Shown: positions 53,886 through 63,674, counted from the stretch's first letter. The stretch: 64,000 nucleotides of DNA from Spirulina subsalsa FACHB-351 (GCF_026130165.1 NZ_JAIHOM010000008.1:1-64000); one strand, 5' to 3'. The notes: generated by a model not told the origin, from the sequence alone. A program made the numbers and translations.

Positions 53886-55511
53886 CTATTCTTCCAACTC
53901 ATCTAAACCTCGCTTTAACATATAACTGCGTAGGGCTTCGGAGAGTTCAGTATCATGGGAAGCGGTGCGCGCGCCCGCTTCGGCGGCCCAGTATTTTAAA
54001 TCCTCAATTTGTTCTCGGGCGATCGCCGCCAAGGGAACCGTTTCCTCTACAGCGCGTAATATATCGTTGGTGGTGAAGTCTCTCCGTTGTCCATTCACAA
54101 TGGTGGCGAAAGCGTAGTGCATGGCATCAAAGATCACCTGTTCGATTTCCGCCCCACTAAAATCTTTAGTTTGTTTTGCCAGTAAGGGAATATTATACTC
54201 CCGCACCCTAGAAGGACGTAAACGGCGCAGGTGAACGCGAAAAATCTCCACTCGTTCCTTTTCGGTGGGTAAATTGAGGAAAAATATCTCATCAAAACGA
54301 CCTTTGCGCAACAACTCAGCTGGGAGGATGCGCACATTATTGGCTGTGGAGACAATGAACACCGGGGCGGTTTTTTCCTGCATCCAAGTAATCAGGGAGC
54401 CAAACACCCGCCGAGAGGTGCCGGAATCGCCGTCGGAGCCACTGGTAATATTGCCAAAAGCTTTGTCAATTTCATCAATCCAGAGGACACAAGGGGCGAT
54501 CGCCTCGCTAATTTGAATCATCTGCCGCACCCGACTTTCACTTTCCCCCACTAATCCCCCAAACAGTCGCCCGGTGTCCAGTCGCAGCAAGGGTAAACGC
54601 CACTCATGGGCGATGGTTTTGGCCGAGAGGGATTTTCCCGTGCCTTGAATCCCCACTAATAACACCCCTTTGGGATTGGGAATGCCATAACGTCTTGCTT
54701 CTTCGCTAAAGGCATCTTTGCGCATTCGCACCCATTGTTTTAAGTTTTCTAAACCCCCCACACTTTTAAGGGATTCTTGGGAGGTGAAAAATTCCAGCAT
54801 CCCGGTTTGACGGATAGCCTGTTTTTTTTCTTCTAGGATGCCATCAATATCGGTTTCATTGACCTGTTCCTTGGCCGCTAAGGCCTTAGCCAGCACTCTT
54901 TGAATCCTCACCCGGCTGAGGCCTTGACAAGCCTTGACCAGCTGTTCCTTGGCCAATTCAGACATCTTGAGACGTTCGGGAGCCACCACGCTATCAATTA
55001 ACTGAATAATTTCTGGACTGTCGGGCAGGGGGAAGTCTACAACGGTGATTTCTTCGGCGAGTTCCGTGGGAATTTCTAGGGTATGACTGAGTAAAATGAG
55101 GGTGTGGCGGGTGCGTTTGAGGTCGGCAGCGAGGTTCTTCAATTCTCTTACTACGGGGGCGTTTTGGGGATTGGTGGGGTAGCGTAGGATAAAGTGTAAG
55201 TCTTTTAGTACAAAAATACTAGCATTGGCTACATCTTGCCGTCGGATGCGTTCGAGGGCGCCCATAACGGAGTTGCGGTTACTGCTATTATCATTCCAGC
55301 CTCGGACAATATCCCAAATCAGCACTTCACGGGGGGGGATGGATTGTCGGGCGACTTGTGCTAAGAGTTGTTCTACGGGGTCTTCTTCGACGGAGAGGAT
55401 ATAAATGAGGGGATAACGCGATCGCATCATCAAACTCAATTGCGCCATTAACTCCTGATGCGGTGGGGGGGTAGGAGTGGGAGTAATCAGATGGGAGGGA
55501 AGGTGAGTCAT
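53886..55511 (-). CDS. ycf46: AAA+ ATPase of the Ycf46 type
   Basis: A 541-residue protein. The N-terminal half (SRYPLIYILSVEEDPVEQLL, then LEIPTELAEEITVVDFPLP) is a degenerate AAA-like domain. The second half is a canonical AAA module: Walker A GIQGTGKS, Walker B CVLWIDEID, second region of homology FIVSTANNVRILPAELLRKG and arginine finger RFDEIF. This layout is that of Ycf46, conserved in cyanobacteria and red-algal plastids and linked in Synechocystis to inorganic carbon and photosynthesis regulation. Start: the frame opens at 55535; ATG 55511 is used, but start choice is uncertain. Confidence 0.9.
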   Translation of the reverse strand: MTHLPSHLITPTPTPPPHQELMAQLSLMMRSRYPLIYILSVEEDPVEQLLAQVARQSIPPREVLIWDIVRGWNDNSSNRNSVMGALERIRRQDVANASIFVLKDLHFILRYPTNPQNAPVVRELKNLAADLKRTRHTLILLSHTLEIPTELAEEITVVDFPLPDSPEIIQLIDSVVAPERLKMSELAKEQLVKACQGLSRVRIQRVLAKALAAKEQVNETDIDGILEEKKQAIRQTGMLEFFTSQESLKSVGGLENLKQWVRMRKDAFSEEARRYGIPNPKGVLLVGIQGTGKSLSAKTIAHEWRLPLLRLDTGRLFGGLVGESESRVRQMIQISEAIAPCVLWIDEIDKAFGNITSGSDGDSGTSRRVFGSLITWMQEKTAPVFIVSTANNVRILPAELLRKGRFDEIFFLNLPTEKERVEIFRVHLRRLRPSRVREYNIPLLAKQTKDFSGAEIEQVIFDAMHYAFATIVNGQRRDFTTNDILRAVEETVPLAAIAREQIEDLKYWAAEAGARTASHDTELSEALRSYMLKRGLDELEE

Positions 55512-56118
55512 TGCGCAGGAGAAATCAAAGATCATGGCTTAATTATCAATGATCAATGGTGATAGCGTCATGCCCCTAGCGGCAATTGGGGAAGAACCTG
55601 GGCAAAATGAACTAAGGAGGATAGGAGATGGGGACTGGACATCTGTTCTGTAGCTATTACAATGAGTGAAGACCCTAGCGCGTTCTCTGTTGATCTTGAG
55701 GGAGAGAGAAACACTTTCCCGAGCTGATACCAGATTATTGCTCCCCAGATTATTGCTCCTTGGGGGGAGTAGAGAAGTTTCCCCTACTGGGTTAAGGAAG
55801 CTATTGCGATCGCCCAATTCTAGGTTCTTGAAAGTTTCCCCAATGCCCTCACCCCGCTACGACAGCCACAACTACGCAAAGTCATGTTTTTGCCCAATCA
55901 TTTAGCTCCCTGCCGAGAAGCCCCGCGCCTTTAGGTCGGGGATTGTCCATAACGGTTTCGCTAAACTAATTTTGAGCGTATTAACCACGGAAGGAAGAGG
56001 AGAGCAGGTATTTTTGCCAGAAAAATCTCTCTGATCTCTCCAAATAAGAGAAATTGATTCTGTTCTGTTTTGAACGTCTGGGTCTGACAAATAGTCTACC
56101 TTTATATCGGTGTTCATC
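55512..56118. other. Gene-free region upstream of the glycosyltransferase
   Basis: About 600 bases without a convincing gene. The segment at 55916-55943 (AGCCCCGCGCC, TTTAGG, TCGGGGATT) resembles the hairpin at the right end of IS605-type elements, hinting at a relic, and the direct repeat CAGATTATTGCTCC occurs twice (55732 and 55747 approximately). Start of the glycosyltransferase transcript is probably near the 3' end. Confidence 0.4.
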
Positions 56119-57243
56119 ATGACAAATCTTTCTAAAACTATTAGCTTTTTTCTACCTAACTTTAACTGTGGTGGAGTACAACGATTAGTCTTAAACTTAA
56201 GCTATAGTTTATCTCAGCAAAAAAATCAGATTGATCTCGTCTTGATTCGATCCGTCGGATCGTTTATGTCCCAGATTCCTCCATCTGTGAATCTGGTCGA
56301 TTTAAAAAAACCTCGATTACGTCAAGCTATTCAAGTGCTTGGGCAATATTTGCGAGAAAAAAATCCAGATGCGCTATTCTCCTTTATGTCCTACAATGAC
56401 CCAATTTCTGTTTTAGCTAAGAGTCTTTACCACGTTAAAACTAAAATTATTCTCGGTCTTCATAGTGATCTATCTCAACAAAAAACTCCCCCTTTTTTAC
56501 AACATCCCTTAGCTCATTTAGGCTTAACTCCTGATCAGCCTAAATTATTAATGCAGTGGTTCTATCCTTGGGCAAATGCCGTTGTCGCTCCATCCTACGG
56601 AGTCGCTAACAATTTAGCTCAAATGGCTAAATTTCCCTTGGAGAAAATACGGGTTATTTATAACCCCGTAATTACCCCAGAGATTTTTGAAAAACAACAA
56701 CAAATGATCCAACATCCTTGGTTTGAAATAGATCAACCCCCTGTTATTCTAGGAGTTGGTCGCTTAATCCCCCACAAAGACTTTTTCACATTAATTCGTG
56801 CTTTTGCCAAAGTTAAAGAACAAATCTCCTGTCGATTAGTTATTTTGGGAGAGGGAGAAATGAGAAGGGAGTTAGAGAAATTAGTACAAGCCCTCAACCT
56901 CACCCATGATGTGGATCTTTTGGGCTTTACAGATAATCCCTATGCCTATATGAAACAAGCTAAAGTTTTTGTCCTATCCTCCAATTGTGAAGGATTTGGT
57001 AATGTTTTAGTTGAGGCAATGACCTGTGGGACTCCGGTTGTCTCTACCGACTGTCACAGTGGACCCAGAGAAATTTTAAATCATGGGAAATATGGTCACT
57101 TAGTTCCGGTAGGAGATGCGGGAAAGATGGCTCAAGCCATTGTAGAAGTCTTGACGGGAAACTCCAAAAAATTTGATATCAATTGGTTAAATCAATTTAC
57201 GTTAGATACTGTCACCCAAAAGTATATAGATTTGTTGAATTAG
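56119..57243 (+). CDS. Glycosyltransferase, GT4-type
   Basis: A 374-residue GT-B fold enzyme. N-terminal domain begins SFFLPNFNCGGVQRLVLNLS; C-terminal domain has VGRLIPHKDFFTLIRAF, LVILGEGEMRRELEKL, and the nucleotide-sugar motif EGFGNVLVEAMTCGTPVVST (the E-x7-E pair). No membrane segment. Probably builds a glycolipid, capsule or exopolysaccharide. An in-frame GTG lies at 56110; ATG 56119 is preferred. Nearest downstream gene is the hydrolase 73 bases away. Donor and acceptor cannot be deduced. Confidence 0.92.
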   Translation: MTNLSKTISFFLPNFNCGGVQRLVLNLSYSLSQQKNQIDLVLIRSVGSFMSQIPPSVNLVDLKKPRLRQAIQVLGQYLREKNPDALFSFMSYNDPISVLAKSLYHVKTKIILGLHSDLSQQKTPPFLQHPLAHLGLTPDQPKLLMQWFYPWANAVVAPSYGVANNLAQMAKFPLEKIRVIYNPVITPEIFEKQQQMIQHPWFEIDQPPVILGVGRLIPHKDFFTLIRAFAKVKEQISCRLVILGEGEMRRELEKLVQALNLTHDVDLLGFTDNPYAYMKQAKVFVLSSNCEGFGNVLVEAMTCGTPVVSTDCHSGPREILNHGKYGHLVPVGDAGKMAQAIVEVLTGNSKKFDINWLNQFTLDTVTQKYIDLLN

Positions 57244-57315
57244 TTTTTCAAAAATCTCGATTTGTGGTAAATAAAAGACCATAGATCATTATTCACCACA
57301 AAGGGAGAAAAGGGC

Positions 57316-58149
57316 GTGTCCACTCGTCAAACGGTATCACTCGGAGACATTAATCTATCCTATTTGGAGTGGAAAAAAGGGACAGAACCCCTGTTATTAC
57401 TTCATGGTTTAGCGGATCATGGTGGGGTGTGGTCGTCCTTAGCGGATGCCTTACCCTCCCACTATCATATCATCGCGCCAGATTTGCGGGGACATGGGGA
57501 CAGTGAAAAGCCAAAAACGGGTTATCAATTCGCCCAAATTATCCAAGATTTACAGGGCTTAATGACTCATTTAGGCTGGGACAATGCCCATATTTTAGGT
57601 CATTCTTGGACGGGGAAATTGTTGCCGATGTGGGCGACTCAATCCCCCCAATCTTTTCGCTCGATGATTTTGGTAGATCCGTTTTTTATTGGCAGAATTC
57701 CGCGCTGGTTTCGGGTGACTTTTCCCTTGTTATATCGGGTGTTACCCTTTTTGCAGGCAATGGGACCATTTGAAAGTGAAGATGTGGCCTGTGCGATCGC
57801 CCAACAATTAAAACAATATCGTGGTTGGAGTCCCCTACAAGCCCAAGTTTTTCGAGATAGTATTGAACAACAATCCGATGGCACTTGGCGGAGTAAGTTC
57901 ACCCCAGAGGCAAGAGACGGGGTTTTTGAGGAGGTGATGCACATTGCTGGATTGACTCAGCCTTTATCGATTCCTACATTATTTATTAAACCCGAAGGGG
58001 GATTAAATCGTAGTGCATGGCAAATGCAGCCCTATTATACTTATTTAACCCATTTAACTGTGCAAGAAGTCCCCGGGAATCATTGGGCGTTTTTAGTCGA
58101 ACCGGATGCTTTTAATCAGGAAGTAGCCGCATTTTTAGCGAAACTATAG
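57316..58149 (+). CDS. Alpha/beta hydrolase
   Basis: A 277-residue hydrolase. Oxyanion region LLLLHGLADHGG, D/RGHGDS segment, nucleophile elbow GHSWTGK (S97; the usual second Gly is Thr-Gly-Lys here), and catalytic His in GNHWAFL near the C-terminus. It starts with GTG 57316, preceded by AAGGGAGAAAAGGGC. The stop TAG (58147-58149) is made by the TATAGCG end of a family A element, so the C-terminus may have been set by that insertion. Substrate unknown. Confidence 0.9.
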   Translation: MSTRQTVSLGDINLSYLEWKKGTEPLLLLHGLADHGGVWSSLADALPSHYHIIAPDLRGHGDSEKPKTGYQFAQIIQDLQGLMTHLGWDNAHILGHSWTGKLLPMWATQSPQSFRSMILVDPFFIGRIPRWFRVTFPLLYRVLPFLQAMGPFESEDVACAIAQQLKQYRGWSPLQAQVFRDSIEQQSDGTWRSKFTPEARDGVFEEVMHIAGLTQPLSIPTLFIKPEGGLNRSAWQMQPYYTYLTHLTVQEVPGNHWAFLVEPDAFNQEVAAFLAKL

Positions 58150-58296
58150 CGTTTCCATTTGAGTTTTGTAATCCACAAGGAAAAGCCAAGGGAACACCGG
58201 ATCTAGGAACAGGGAACAGTATACAAGGGTTACAAGGAGCTTGAAGTATTATGAGAAACTTCTCTGAGAGTTTATCAATGATTTAGTAACGCTATA
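58145..58296 (+). mobile_element. Family A inverted-repeat element, complete copy at hydrolase 3' end
   Basis: Ends TATAGCGTTTCC (58145-58156) and GTAACGCTATA (58286-58296) are inverted with one mismatch. The interior has ATTTGAGTTTTGTAATCCA, a short GGGAACA part and the core GTATACAAGGGTTACAAGG and AGCTTGAAGTATTATGAGAA. It overlaps the last five bases of the hydrolase gene. Confidence 0.8.
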
Positions 58297-58345
58297 TCGA
58301 GTTCAGATCAGACCTAAAATCTATGTTTTTTTGTCATCTTAATCT

Positions 58346-58471
58346 TCAAAGTTGCTCAATTCTTGCCCGTAGTTCCATCAAATCAGGATAGGTTGTGATA
58401 TCCAGTTGAGTAATCGCCCACTCAAAAAAACCGCGTCCTTTCTTATTTTTCAATGGAGGATAATTAGGCAT
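58346..58471 (-). CDS. Short frame after the AAA ATPase remnant
   Basis: A 41-residue frame starting MPNYPPLKNKKGRGFFEW and ending with a charged helix (YPDLMELRARIEQL). Its ATG overlaps the AAA frame's end by eight bases in another frame. It reads like protein (no codon-use disruption, plausible helix), so it may be the displaced 3' end of the AAA gene after a deletion, or a small coupled gene. Not recognised. Confidence 0.4.
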   Translation of the reverse strand: MPNYPPLKNKKGRGFFEWAITQLDITTYPDLMELRARIEQL

Positions 58472-59069
58472 CGCGCAAAATATCATCTGTAATTTCAATC
58501 CTATGGTTGTAATCTTCAGTGGTTAAACTGGTTGAAGTTCTTTGCTCTGTGTACCACAAAATTGTTCCCACTCGTTCAAAGACTTGAAACCCGTCTGAGC
58601 GAAGTAATTGCTTGGCGTACTCTCTTCCTTTAAACTGAAAAAACTCGCTGTCAGAGTTAGCTATCACTCTCTCCCCACTCCATTTCAGGGGGACAATATG
58701 GTTTTGAGCAGGGGGTATGGGTAACTCATGTTTTATCTCCTGCAATTTTTGGTAAAACTCTTGAATGGCTTTGATTTCTTGGGTTGAAAACTGAATTTTT
58801 AGATGGACTTCTGGATCAAATCTGCCCCAGTTATTTCCCAGCAGTTCGCTATTATACCCTGCCCATTGTAAATCAGAGCGTTTTTGGAATCGCCCCGTTG
58901 CGCATCCTAATGTCGCAGCAATTGCTTGTAGAATACTGGTTTTTCCTGCACCATTCATCCCAATAAGTAGGATAATATCTTGTGCTAGTCCTGTCTCTGG
59001 GTCGGTAAAGTCGAGCAATGTGTCTCAAAATTTTTTAAAGTATTTGAGTTGAATGGATTGAACTTTCAT
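58464..59069 (-). pseudogene. Truncated AAA ATPase with an early in-frame stop
   Basis: From ATG 59069 the frame reads MKVQSIQLKYFKKF, then TGA (codon 15, 59025-59027), then DTLLDFTDPETG with Walker A IGMNGAGKTS, and continues to TAA at 58464. A single base change would restore a continuous protein start. There is no Walker B or ABC signature, so the C-terminal lobe is lost. A weaker TTG start after the stop (59018) could give a 184-residue product lacking the first strand. Probably a decayed AAA_15/23-like ATPase, a family often found in anti-phage or toxin systems. Confidence 0.7.
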
Positions 59070-59405
59070 AATAAAAACCTATCTACCGATTTTGCTTTCT
59101 TGCCAGCTATAGCCAACTTATCTAAGTCGTATAAAATAGGCTCACCTAGAATCCAAATAGGACAATAGCCCAGAGTTCACGTCTCATTCAGACGAGCTAT
59201 ATTTTCCGGGTTCTAGCCTCAGTTATTACTTGTTACGTTGCCACTTGTCTTTAAACTGTATCAAGGGATCAGAAGCCAAAAAATGGGAAAAAAGAGGGGA
59301 TTGGGTGAGTTTTGCCTGAACAGCCTCCGTGAAGCGCTATAGCATGGGGGAAGAAGTCAGCCCGATTTATGGGGGCTGAGTTTCTTGCAGTCATCATCAT
59401 TGATC
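59070..59405. other. Intergenic region upstream of glpD
   Basis: About 336 bases between the AAA remnant and glpD. A TTG in frame with glpD occurs at 59385 but ATG 59406 is used. No element or gene recognised. Confidence 0.4.
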
Positions 59406-61091
59406 ATGCGTCATTTCCAAACTATCTCAAACGAAACTTATGATCTCATTATTATTGGCGGAGGAGTTAACGGGGCTGGAGTTGCTCGGGATGCCGCTTT
59501 ACGGGGCTTGAAGACGATTTTAATTGAGAAGGGAGACTTCGCGGGGGGAACCTCAAGCTGGTCTACCCGTTTAGTTCATGGAGGGTTACGCTATCTAGAG
59601 TATTTTGAGTTTCCCTTGGTGTGGGAGTCTTTGCGGGAACGGGAGGTGTTGTTAAAAACGGCTCCCCATTTGGTTAAACCGTTAATGTTGACGGTTCCGG
59701 TGTATGAGGAGCGATCGCGTCCTTACTGGAAAATTTGGGCAGGAATGTTGCTCTATGACGTTTTCAGCTATGACAAGTCTGTACCTTGTCATCGAATGTT
59801 ACCCCGAGGAGAGTTTAAGCAATTATTCCGCTCGTTGGATACGGAAAAGGTCAAGGGAGGAGCGCAATATTATGATGCTCAAGCGGAATATGCCGAACGT
59901 CTCTGTTTAGAGAATATCCTAGACGCGCAAAGGGCCGGGGCAACGGTGTTAAATTATGTGGAAGTGACGGCCTTGGTACGAGAGGGCGATCGCGTTCAGC
60001 ATCTAGAATGTCGCGATGTCTTGACTGGACAGGAATTCCGGGTGACTGGCACCCCCCAAGCGATGGTTGTCAATACTTCGGGGCCTTGGGTAGATCGTGT
60101 TTGCGAACGGGGGAAAGCTGGAGATATCCCTTCTCCCATTGGCAAAAAGCGCAAAATTGGCGGCACGAAAGGCAGTCACATCATTGTTAATCGTTTTACG
60201 GGCGCTCCCGAAACGGCCTTATATGTGGAAGCGAAAACGGATGGTCGTCCTTTCTTTATTGTTCCGTTTTTGGGGCGCGTTCTCATCGGCACCACAGACC
60301 TACTCTATGATGGCACTCTCGACACCGTAAAGGCGGATAACGAGGAAATTGATTATTTACTCCAAGAAACCAATTTCATCATCCCTACGGCTAATTTAAC
60401 CCGCTCTGACGTGACGTTTACCTACTCCGGGGTGCGTCCTCTGCCCTATGCGGAAGGGAAAAAACCGGGGGAATTTACCCGGAAACATATTCTCCATGAC
60501 CACAGTTCTGAGGGGGTGAAAAATTTAATCTCTCTGATTGGGGGGAAATTAACCACTTATCGTCATGTGGGAGAGGAAATGGTGGATCTGGTGTACCAAA
60601 AAATGGGGCGTTCGGCTCCCCCTTGTTCGACCCTGAAGGCTCCCCTTCCGGGTTGTATTTTACCGACAGATGGGCGCATTCAACAAGCAGTTAAAGACTA
60701 TCGTTATCGGGTATCTGTGACCAGTATCCATCATTTGTTCTTGCTCTATGGGGCTAAGGGGGGGGAAGTGTTGGCCTTGGTGGACGAACATCCCGCACTG
60801 GCTGAACAAATTACGCCCCATCTGCCGGATATTAAAGCCCAGATTGTCTACTCGGTACAAGCAGAGATGGCGGAAACCTTGCTGGACATTACCCGTCGTC
60901 GGACGACCATTGCCATGCAGGAGAATTATGGCTTAGGGGTGCTTCCGGTGTTGGTGGAAACCCTGCGGGAATACTGCGGTTGGAGTGAGGAGAGGTGTGA
61001 TCAGGCGATCGCAGAGTATCACCACTATATGCAGAAAAACTGTATTCCTGACTATGCCCTAGAGGTTAAAACCGAGCAGTTATCGGTTTAG
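59406..61091 (+). CDS. glpD: FAD-dependent glycerol-3-phosphate dehydrogenase
   Basis: A 561-residue flavoenzyme. The N-terminal FAD-binding motif is IIIGGGVNGAGVARDAALRG, followed by GTSSWSTRLVHGGLRYLE, the GlpD substrate/FAD signature. Later blocks include NTSGPWVD, HIIVNRFTGAPE and the YSGVRPL region. It oxidises glycerol 3-phosphate to dihydroxyacetone phosphate, feeding electrons to quinone. Length and motifs are those of a full enzyme. A short inverted repeat follows the stop. Confidence 0.94.
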   Translation: MRHFQTISNETYDLIIIGGGVNGAGVARDAALRGLKTILIEKGDFAGGTSSWSTRLVHGGLRYLEYFEFPLVWESLREREVLLKTAPHLVKPLMLTVPVYEERSRPYWKIWAGMLLYDVFSYDKSVPCHRMLPRGEFKQLFRSLDTEKVKGGAQYYDAQAEYAERLCLENILDAQRAGATVLNYVEVTALVREGDRVQHLECRDVLTGQEFRVTGTPQAMVVNTSGPWVDRVCERGKAGDIPSPIGKKRKIGGTKGSHIIVNRFTGAPETALYVEAKTDGRPFFIVPFLGRVLIGTTDLLYDGTLDTVKADNEEIDYLLQETNFIIPTANLTRSDVTFTYSGVRPLPYAEGKKPGEFTRKHILHDHSSEGVKNLISLIGGKLTTYRHVGEEMVDLVYQKMGRSAPPCSTLKAPLPGCILPTDGRIQQAVKDYRYRVSVTSIHHLFLLYGAKGGEVLALVDEHPALAEQITPHLPDIKAQIVYSVQAEMAETLLDITRRRTTIAMQENYGLGVLPVLVETLREYCGWSEERCDQAIAEYHHYMQKNCIPDYALEVKTEQLSV

Positions 61092-61106
61092 CTAGAAACG
61101 GAGAAA

Positions 61107-61136
61107 CCCTCACCATAATCCTTGATTGGGTGAGGG
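61107..61136 (+). terminator. Hairpin downstream of glpD
   Basis: CCCTCACC (61107-61114) and GGTGAGGG (61129-61136) form an 8-bp stem with a 14-base loop, 15 bases after the glpD stop. No T-run, so rho-independent function is uncertain. Confidence 0.5.
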
Positions 61137-61158
61137 AGTCTGTCACGACGTGAACATA

Positions 61159-61260
61159 GTGCGTCAGGACTACTGTGATTTTCAGTCAATCCACCAACCC
61201 AGCAACTACAAACCTAGTTCGTTGTTGGGCTTTAGCCCTCAATCCGAGGCCCTGACGCAC
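61159..61260. mobile_element. Family C inverted-repeat element, copy 2
   Basis: GTGCGTCAGGA (61159-61169) and CCCTGACGCAC (61250-61260) are inverted ends. The interior contains the hairpin-like TTGTTGGGCTTTAGCCCTCAA. A shorter copy is at 18501-18560. It lies between glpD and the thioredoxin gene. Confidence 0.55.
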
Positions 61261-61280
61261 CCTTCACGGTTGACTGACTC

Positions 61281-61622
61281 CTAGGCTGTAGTTGCGATCC
61301 GTTGTTCAATAGCTTGACGAAGCGATCGCGCTGTATCATCCAATCCTTGAAACCCCTCAATACGGTGGATCAATTGTCCTTGTTCAAAGACTAAAACCGT
61401 GGGCAAAATCTTCACTCGGTAGGTATTCACCAATTTTAAACTCTCATCAGCATTAACACTGACTAAGTTCACCCGATGGGGAGACTCCTCCTGAAACTTT
61501 AATAACATCGGCTCAAGGCGCTGGCAAATCCTACACCAAGGGGCCCAAAAATGGACAATGACGGGCTGCGGGGAATCCAGAACCTCTGAGGAGAAAGAGA
61601 CTTCGCTGGTTGGGAACAGCAT
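61281..61622 (-). CDS. Thioredoxin-like protein with WCRIC active site
   Basis: A 113-residue thioredoxin fold: VIVHFWAPWCRICQRLEP (C30, C33), VSVNADESLKLV and the cis-proline segment ILPTVLVF. The dipeptide between the cysteines is Arg-Ile, not the Gly-Pro of canonical thioredoxin, so redox potential and partners probably differ. Full length for a small thioredoxin. Single gene, opposite to glpD and divergent from ndhB. Confidence 0.92.
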   Translation of the reverse strand: MLFPTSEVSFSSEVLDSPQPVIVHFWAPWCRICQRLEPMLLKFQEESPHRVNLVSVNADESLKLVNTYRVKILPTVLVFEQGQLIHRIEGFQGLDDTARSLRQAIEQRIATTA

Positions 61623-62108
61623 AATTTCTATTTATTAAATGGGGTTTGATATTCAACTTGGGTTTATGCTACATCCAATTGGGATCCGATGGGAAGGAAA
61701 GTTAACAGAGTGTATCAGAATTTCTCAGGTTTCTGTTAATTTCACCGATTCATTCCCCCGCCAAGGGCCCAAGCCTTGATCGGTGTCAACCAAGTGATCT
61801 GCTTGCTCTGCTTTATAAAACCTATGAATGGCATTTCAAGATAGTTCTAATCAACTGGGTTGTTTCCCGCTCAGTTGATCCTTCGACCAACCATTGCGCC
61901 CCTACTGGCTGCTCCCCAATCCGTGATCCTGTGATGAAGCGTAGGCATCAATGATATACTGTTCCAAGTCTTGATCACCAGACCCAGAGCCACAATGGGG
62001 CGGAATGGGTAGGGGAACAAGTGATAAAAAGCTCATCTAACAAAACAGGAAACTGCGTCTGCTCATCGGCGCGGTCGTTCAACGGAGTGCTATTAATCTA
62101 AATACGCT
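61623..62108. other. Divergent intergenic region upstream of ndhB
   Basis: About 486 bases between the thioredoxin and ndhB genes. No gene, tRNA or riboswitch was recognised; it probably carries both promoters and a long ndhB leader. Confidence 0.5.
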
Positions 62109-63674
62109 ATGGACTTTTCAAGTACAGTGGCCTCGCAACTGAATGCGGGGGTGATTTTGCCGGAGGGGTTGGTTATTATCACCCTGATGGTCGTGTTGGT
62201 GGGGGATATTATTCTAGGTCGGAATGCCTCTCGTCAGTTATCCTATGTTGCGATCGCAGGTCTTTTAGGCTCAGTGGTCGCTTTATATTTTCAGTGGGAT
62301 AATAGTCAAACCATCGGCTTTTTAGGCGGTTTTAACGGCGACAATCTCAGCATTGTCTTTCGGGGAACCATCGTCCTCTCCACCGCTTTCACCATTTTGA
62401 TGTCCATTCGTTATATCCAACAGTCCGGGACAGCTTTAGCGGAATTTGTTAGCATTCTGCTCACCGCGACGCTGGGAGCCATGTTCCTCTGTGGAGCGAA
62501 TGATCTGGTGATGATCTTCCTCTCCCTTGAAACCTTGAGTATCTCCTCCTACCTATTAACGGGGTACACTAAGCGAGATCCTCGGTCCAATGAAGCCGCT
62601 TTGAAATATCTGCTCATTGGGGCCGCTAGTTCCGCCATTTTCCTCTATGGGGTGTCCCTACTCTACGGTTTATCAGGGGGAGAAATACGCTTAGATGCGA
62701 TCGCCGCCCAACTGACCGATTTAAGCAGTGGTCAATCTTTAGGAGTCGCCATTGCCTTAGTATTTGCGATCGCCGGAATCGCCTTCAAAATCTCCGCCGT
62801 TCCCTTCCACCAATGGACTCCCGACGTTTACGAAGGTTCACCCACCCCCGTCGTTGCCTTCCTCTCCGTTGGCTCCAAAGCCGCCGGATTTGCCCTAGCC
62901 ATTCGTCTCCTCGTCACCGTCTTTGGACAAGTTACCCCGGAATGGCAATTCATCTTTACCGCCCTCGCCGTCCTCAGCATGATTCTGGGCAACGTCGTCG
63001 CCCTCGCCCAAACCAGCATGAAGCGGATGTTAGCCTACTCCTCCATTGCTCAAGCCGGTTTCGTCATGATTGGTCTAGTAGCAGGGAGTGATGATGGATA
63101 TGCCAGCATGGTGTTCTATCTGTTCATCTACCTCTTCATGAACCTTGGGGCCTTCACCTGTGTGATTCTCTTCAGTCTCCGCACCGGAACCGACCAAATC
63201 GCCGAATATTCCGGCCTCTACCAAAAAGATCCCCTCCTGACTCTTGCGCTGAGTATCTGTCTCCTCTCCTTGGGCGGTATTCCCCCCCTCGCGGGTTTCT
63301 TCGGGAAAATTTACCTCTTCTGGGTGGGTTGGCAAGCGGGATTATATGGCCTAGTCCTCTTAGGGTTAGTCACCAGTGTCGTGTCGATTTACTACTACAT
63401 CCGTGTCGTAAAAATGATGGTGGTCAAAGAACCCCACGAAATGTCCGACACCGTGAAAAACTACCCCCCCATTCGTTGGAACTTACCCGGAATGCGTCCC
63501 TTACAAGTGGGGTTAGTCCTTTCCTTAGTAGCCACCACTTTAGCCGGGATTCTCTCCAATCCCCTGTTTAATTTGGCTAATAGTTCCATTAGCAACAGTT
63601 CCGTTTTTCAGACCGCTAGCACCCCTGTTATATTGTCCGAATCCATTATCAATCGTCAATCCTTGTCTGAGTAA
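62109..63674 (+). CDS. ndhB: NAD(P)H-quinone oxidoreductase subunit 2 (NdhB)
   Basis: A 521-residue proton-pumping membrane subunit of cyanobacterial NDH-1, with about 14 membrane segments. Conserved blocks include [17 protein letters not shown], the antiporter-like [40 protein letters not shown] and [18 protein letters not shown]-1 drives cyclic electron flow and respiration. Full length and intact. A strong terminator follows. Confidence 0.97.
   Translation: MDFSSTVASQLNAGVILPEGLVIITLMVVLVGDIILGRNASRQLSYVAIAGLLGSVVALYFQWDNSQTIGFLGGFNGDNLSIVFRGTIVLSTAFTILMSIRYIQQSGTALAEFVSILLTATLGAMFLCGANDLVMIFLSLETLSISSYLLTGYTKRDPRSNEAALKYLLIGAASSAIFLYGVSLLYGLSGGEIRLDAIAAQLTDLSSGQSLGVAIALVFAIAGIAFKISAVPFHQWTPDVYEGSPTPVVAFLSVGSKAAGFALAIRLLVTVFGQVTPEWQFIFTALAVLSMILGNVVALAQTSMKRMLAYSSIAQAGFVMIGLVAGSDDGYASMVFYLFIYLFMNLGAFTCVILFSLRTGTDQIAEYSGLYQKDPLLTLALSICLLSLGGIPPLAGFFGKIYLFWVGWQAGLYGLVLLGLVTSVVSIYYYIRVVKMMVVKEPHEMSDTVKNYPPIRWNLPGMRPLQVGLVLSLVATTLAGILSNPLFNLANSSISNSSVFQTASTPVILSESIINRQSLSE

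Noticed and set aside
55900-55945. Complete IS605 element upstream of the glycosyltransferase
   Set aside because: Only a short hairpin resembling a right end is visible; no tnpA or tnpB reading is present.
61623-62108. Structured RNA or tRNA in the long ndhB leader
   Set aside because: No cloverleaf, conserved T-loop or known riboswitch core could be found by eye.
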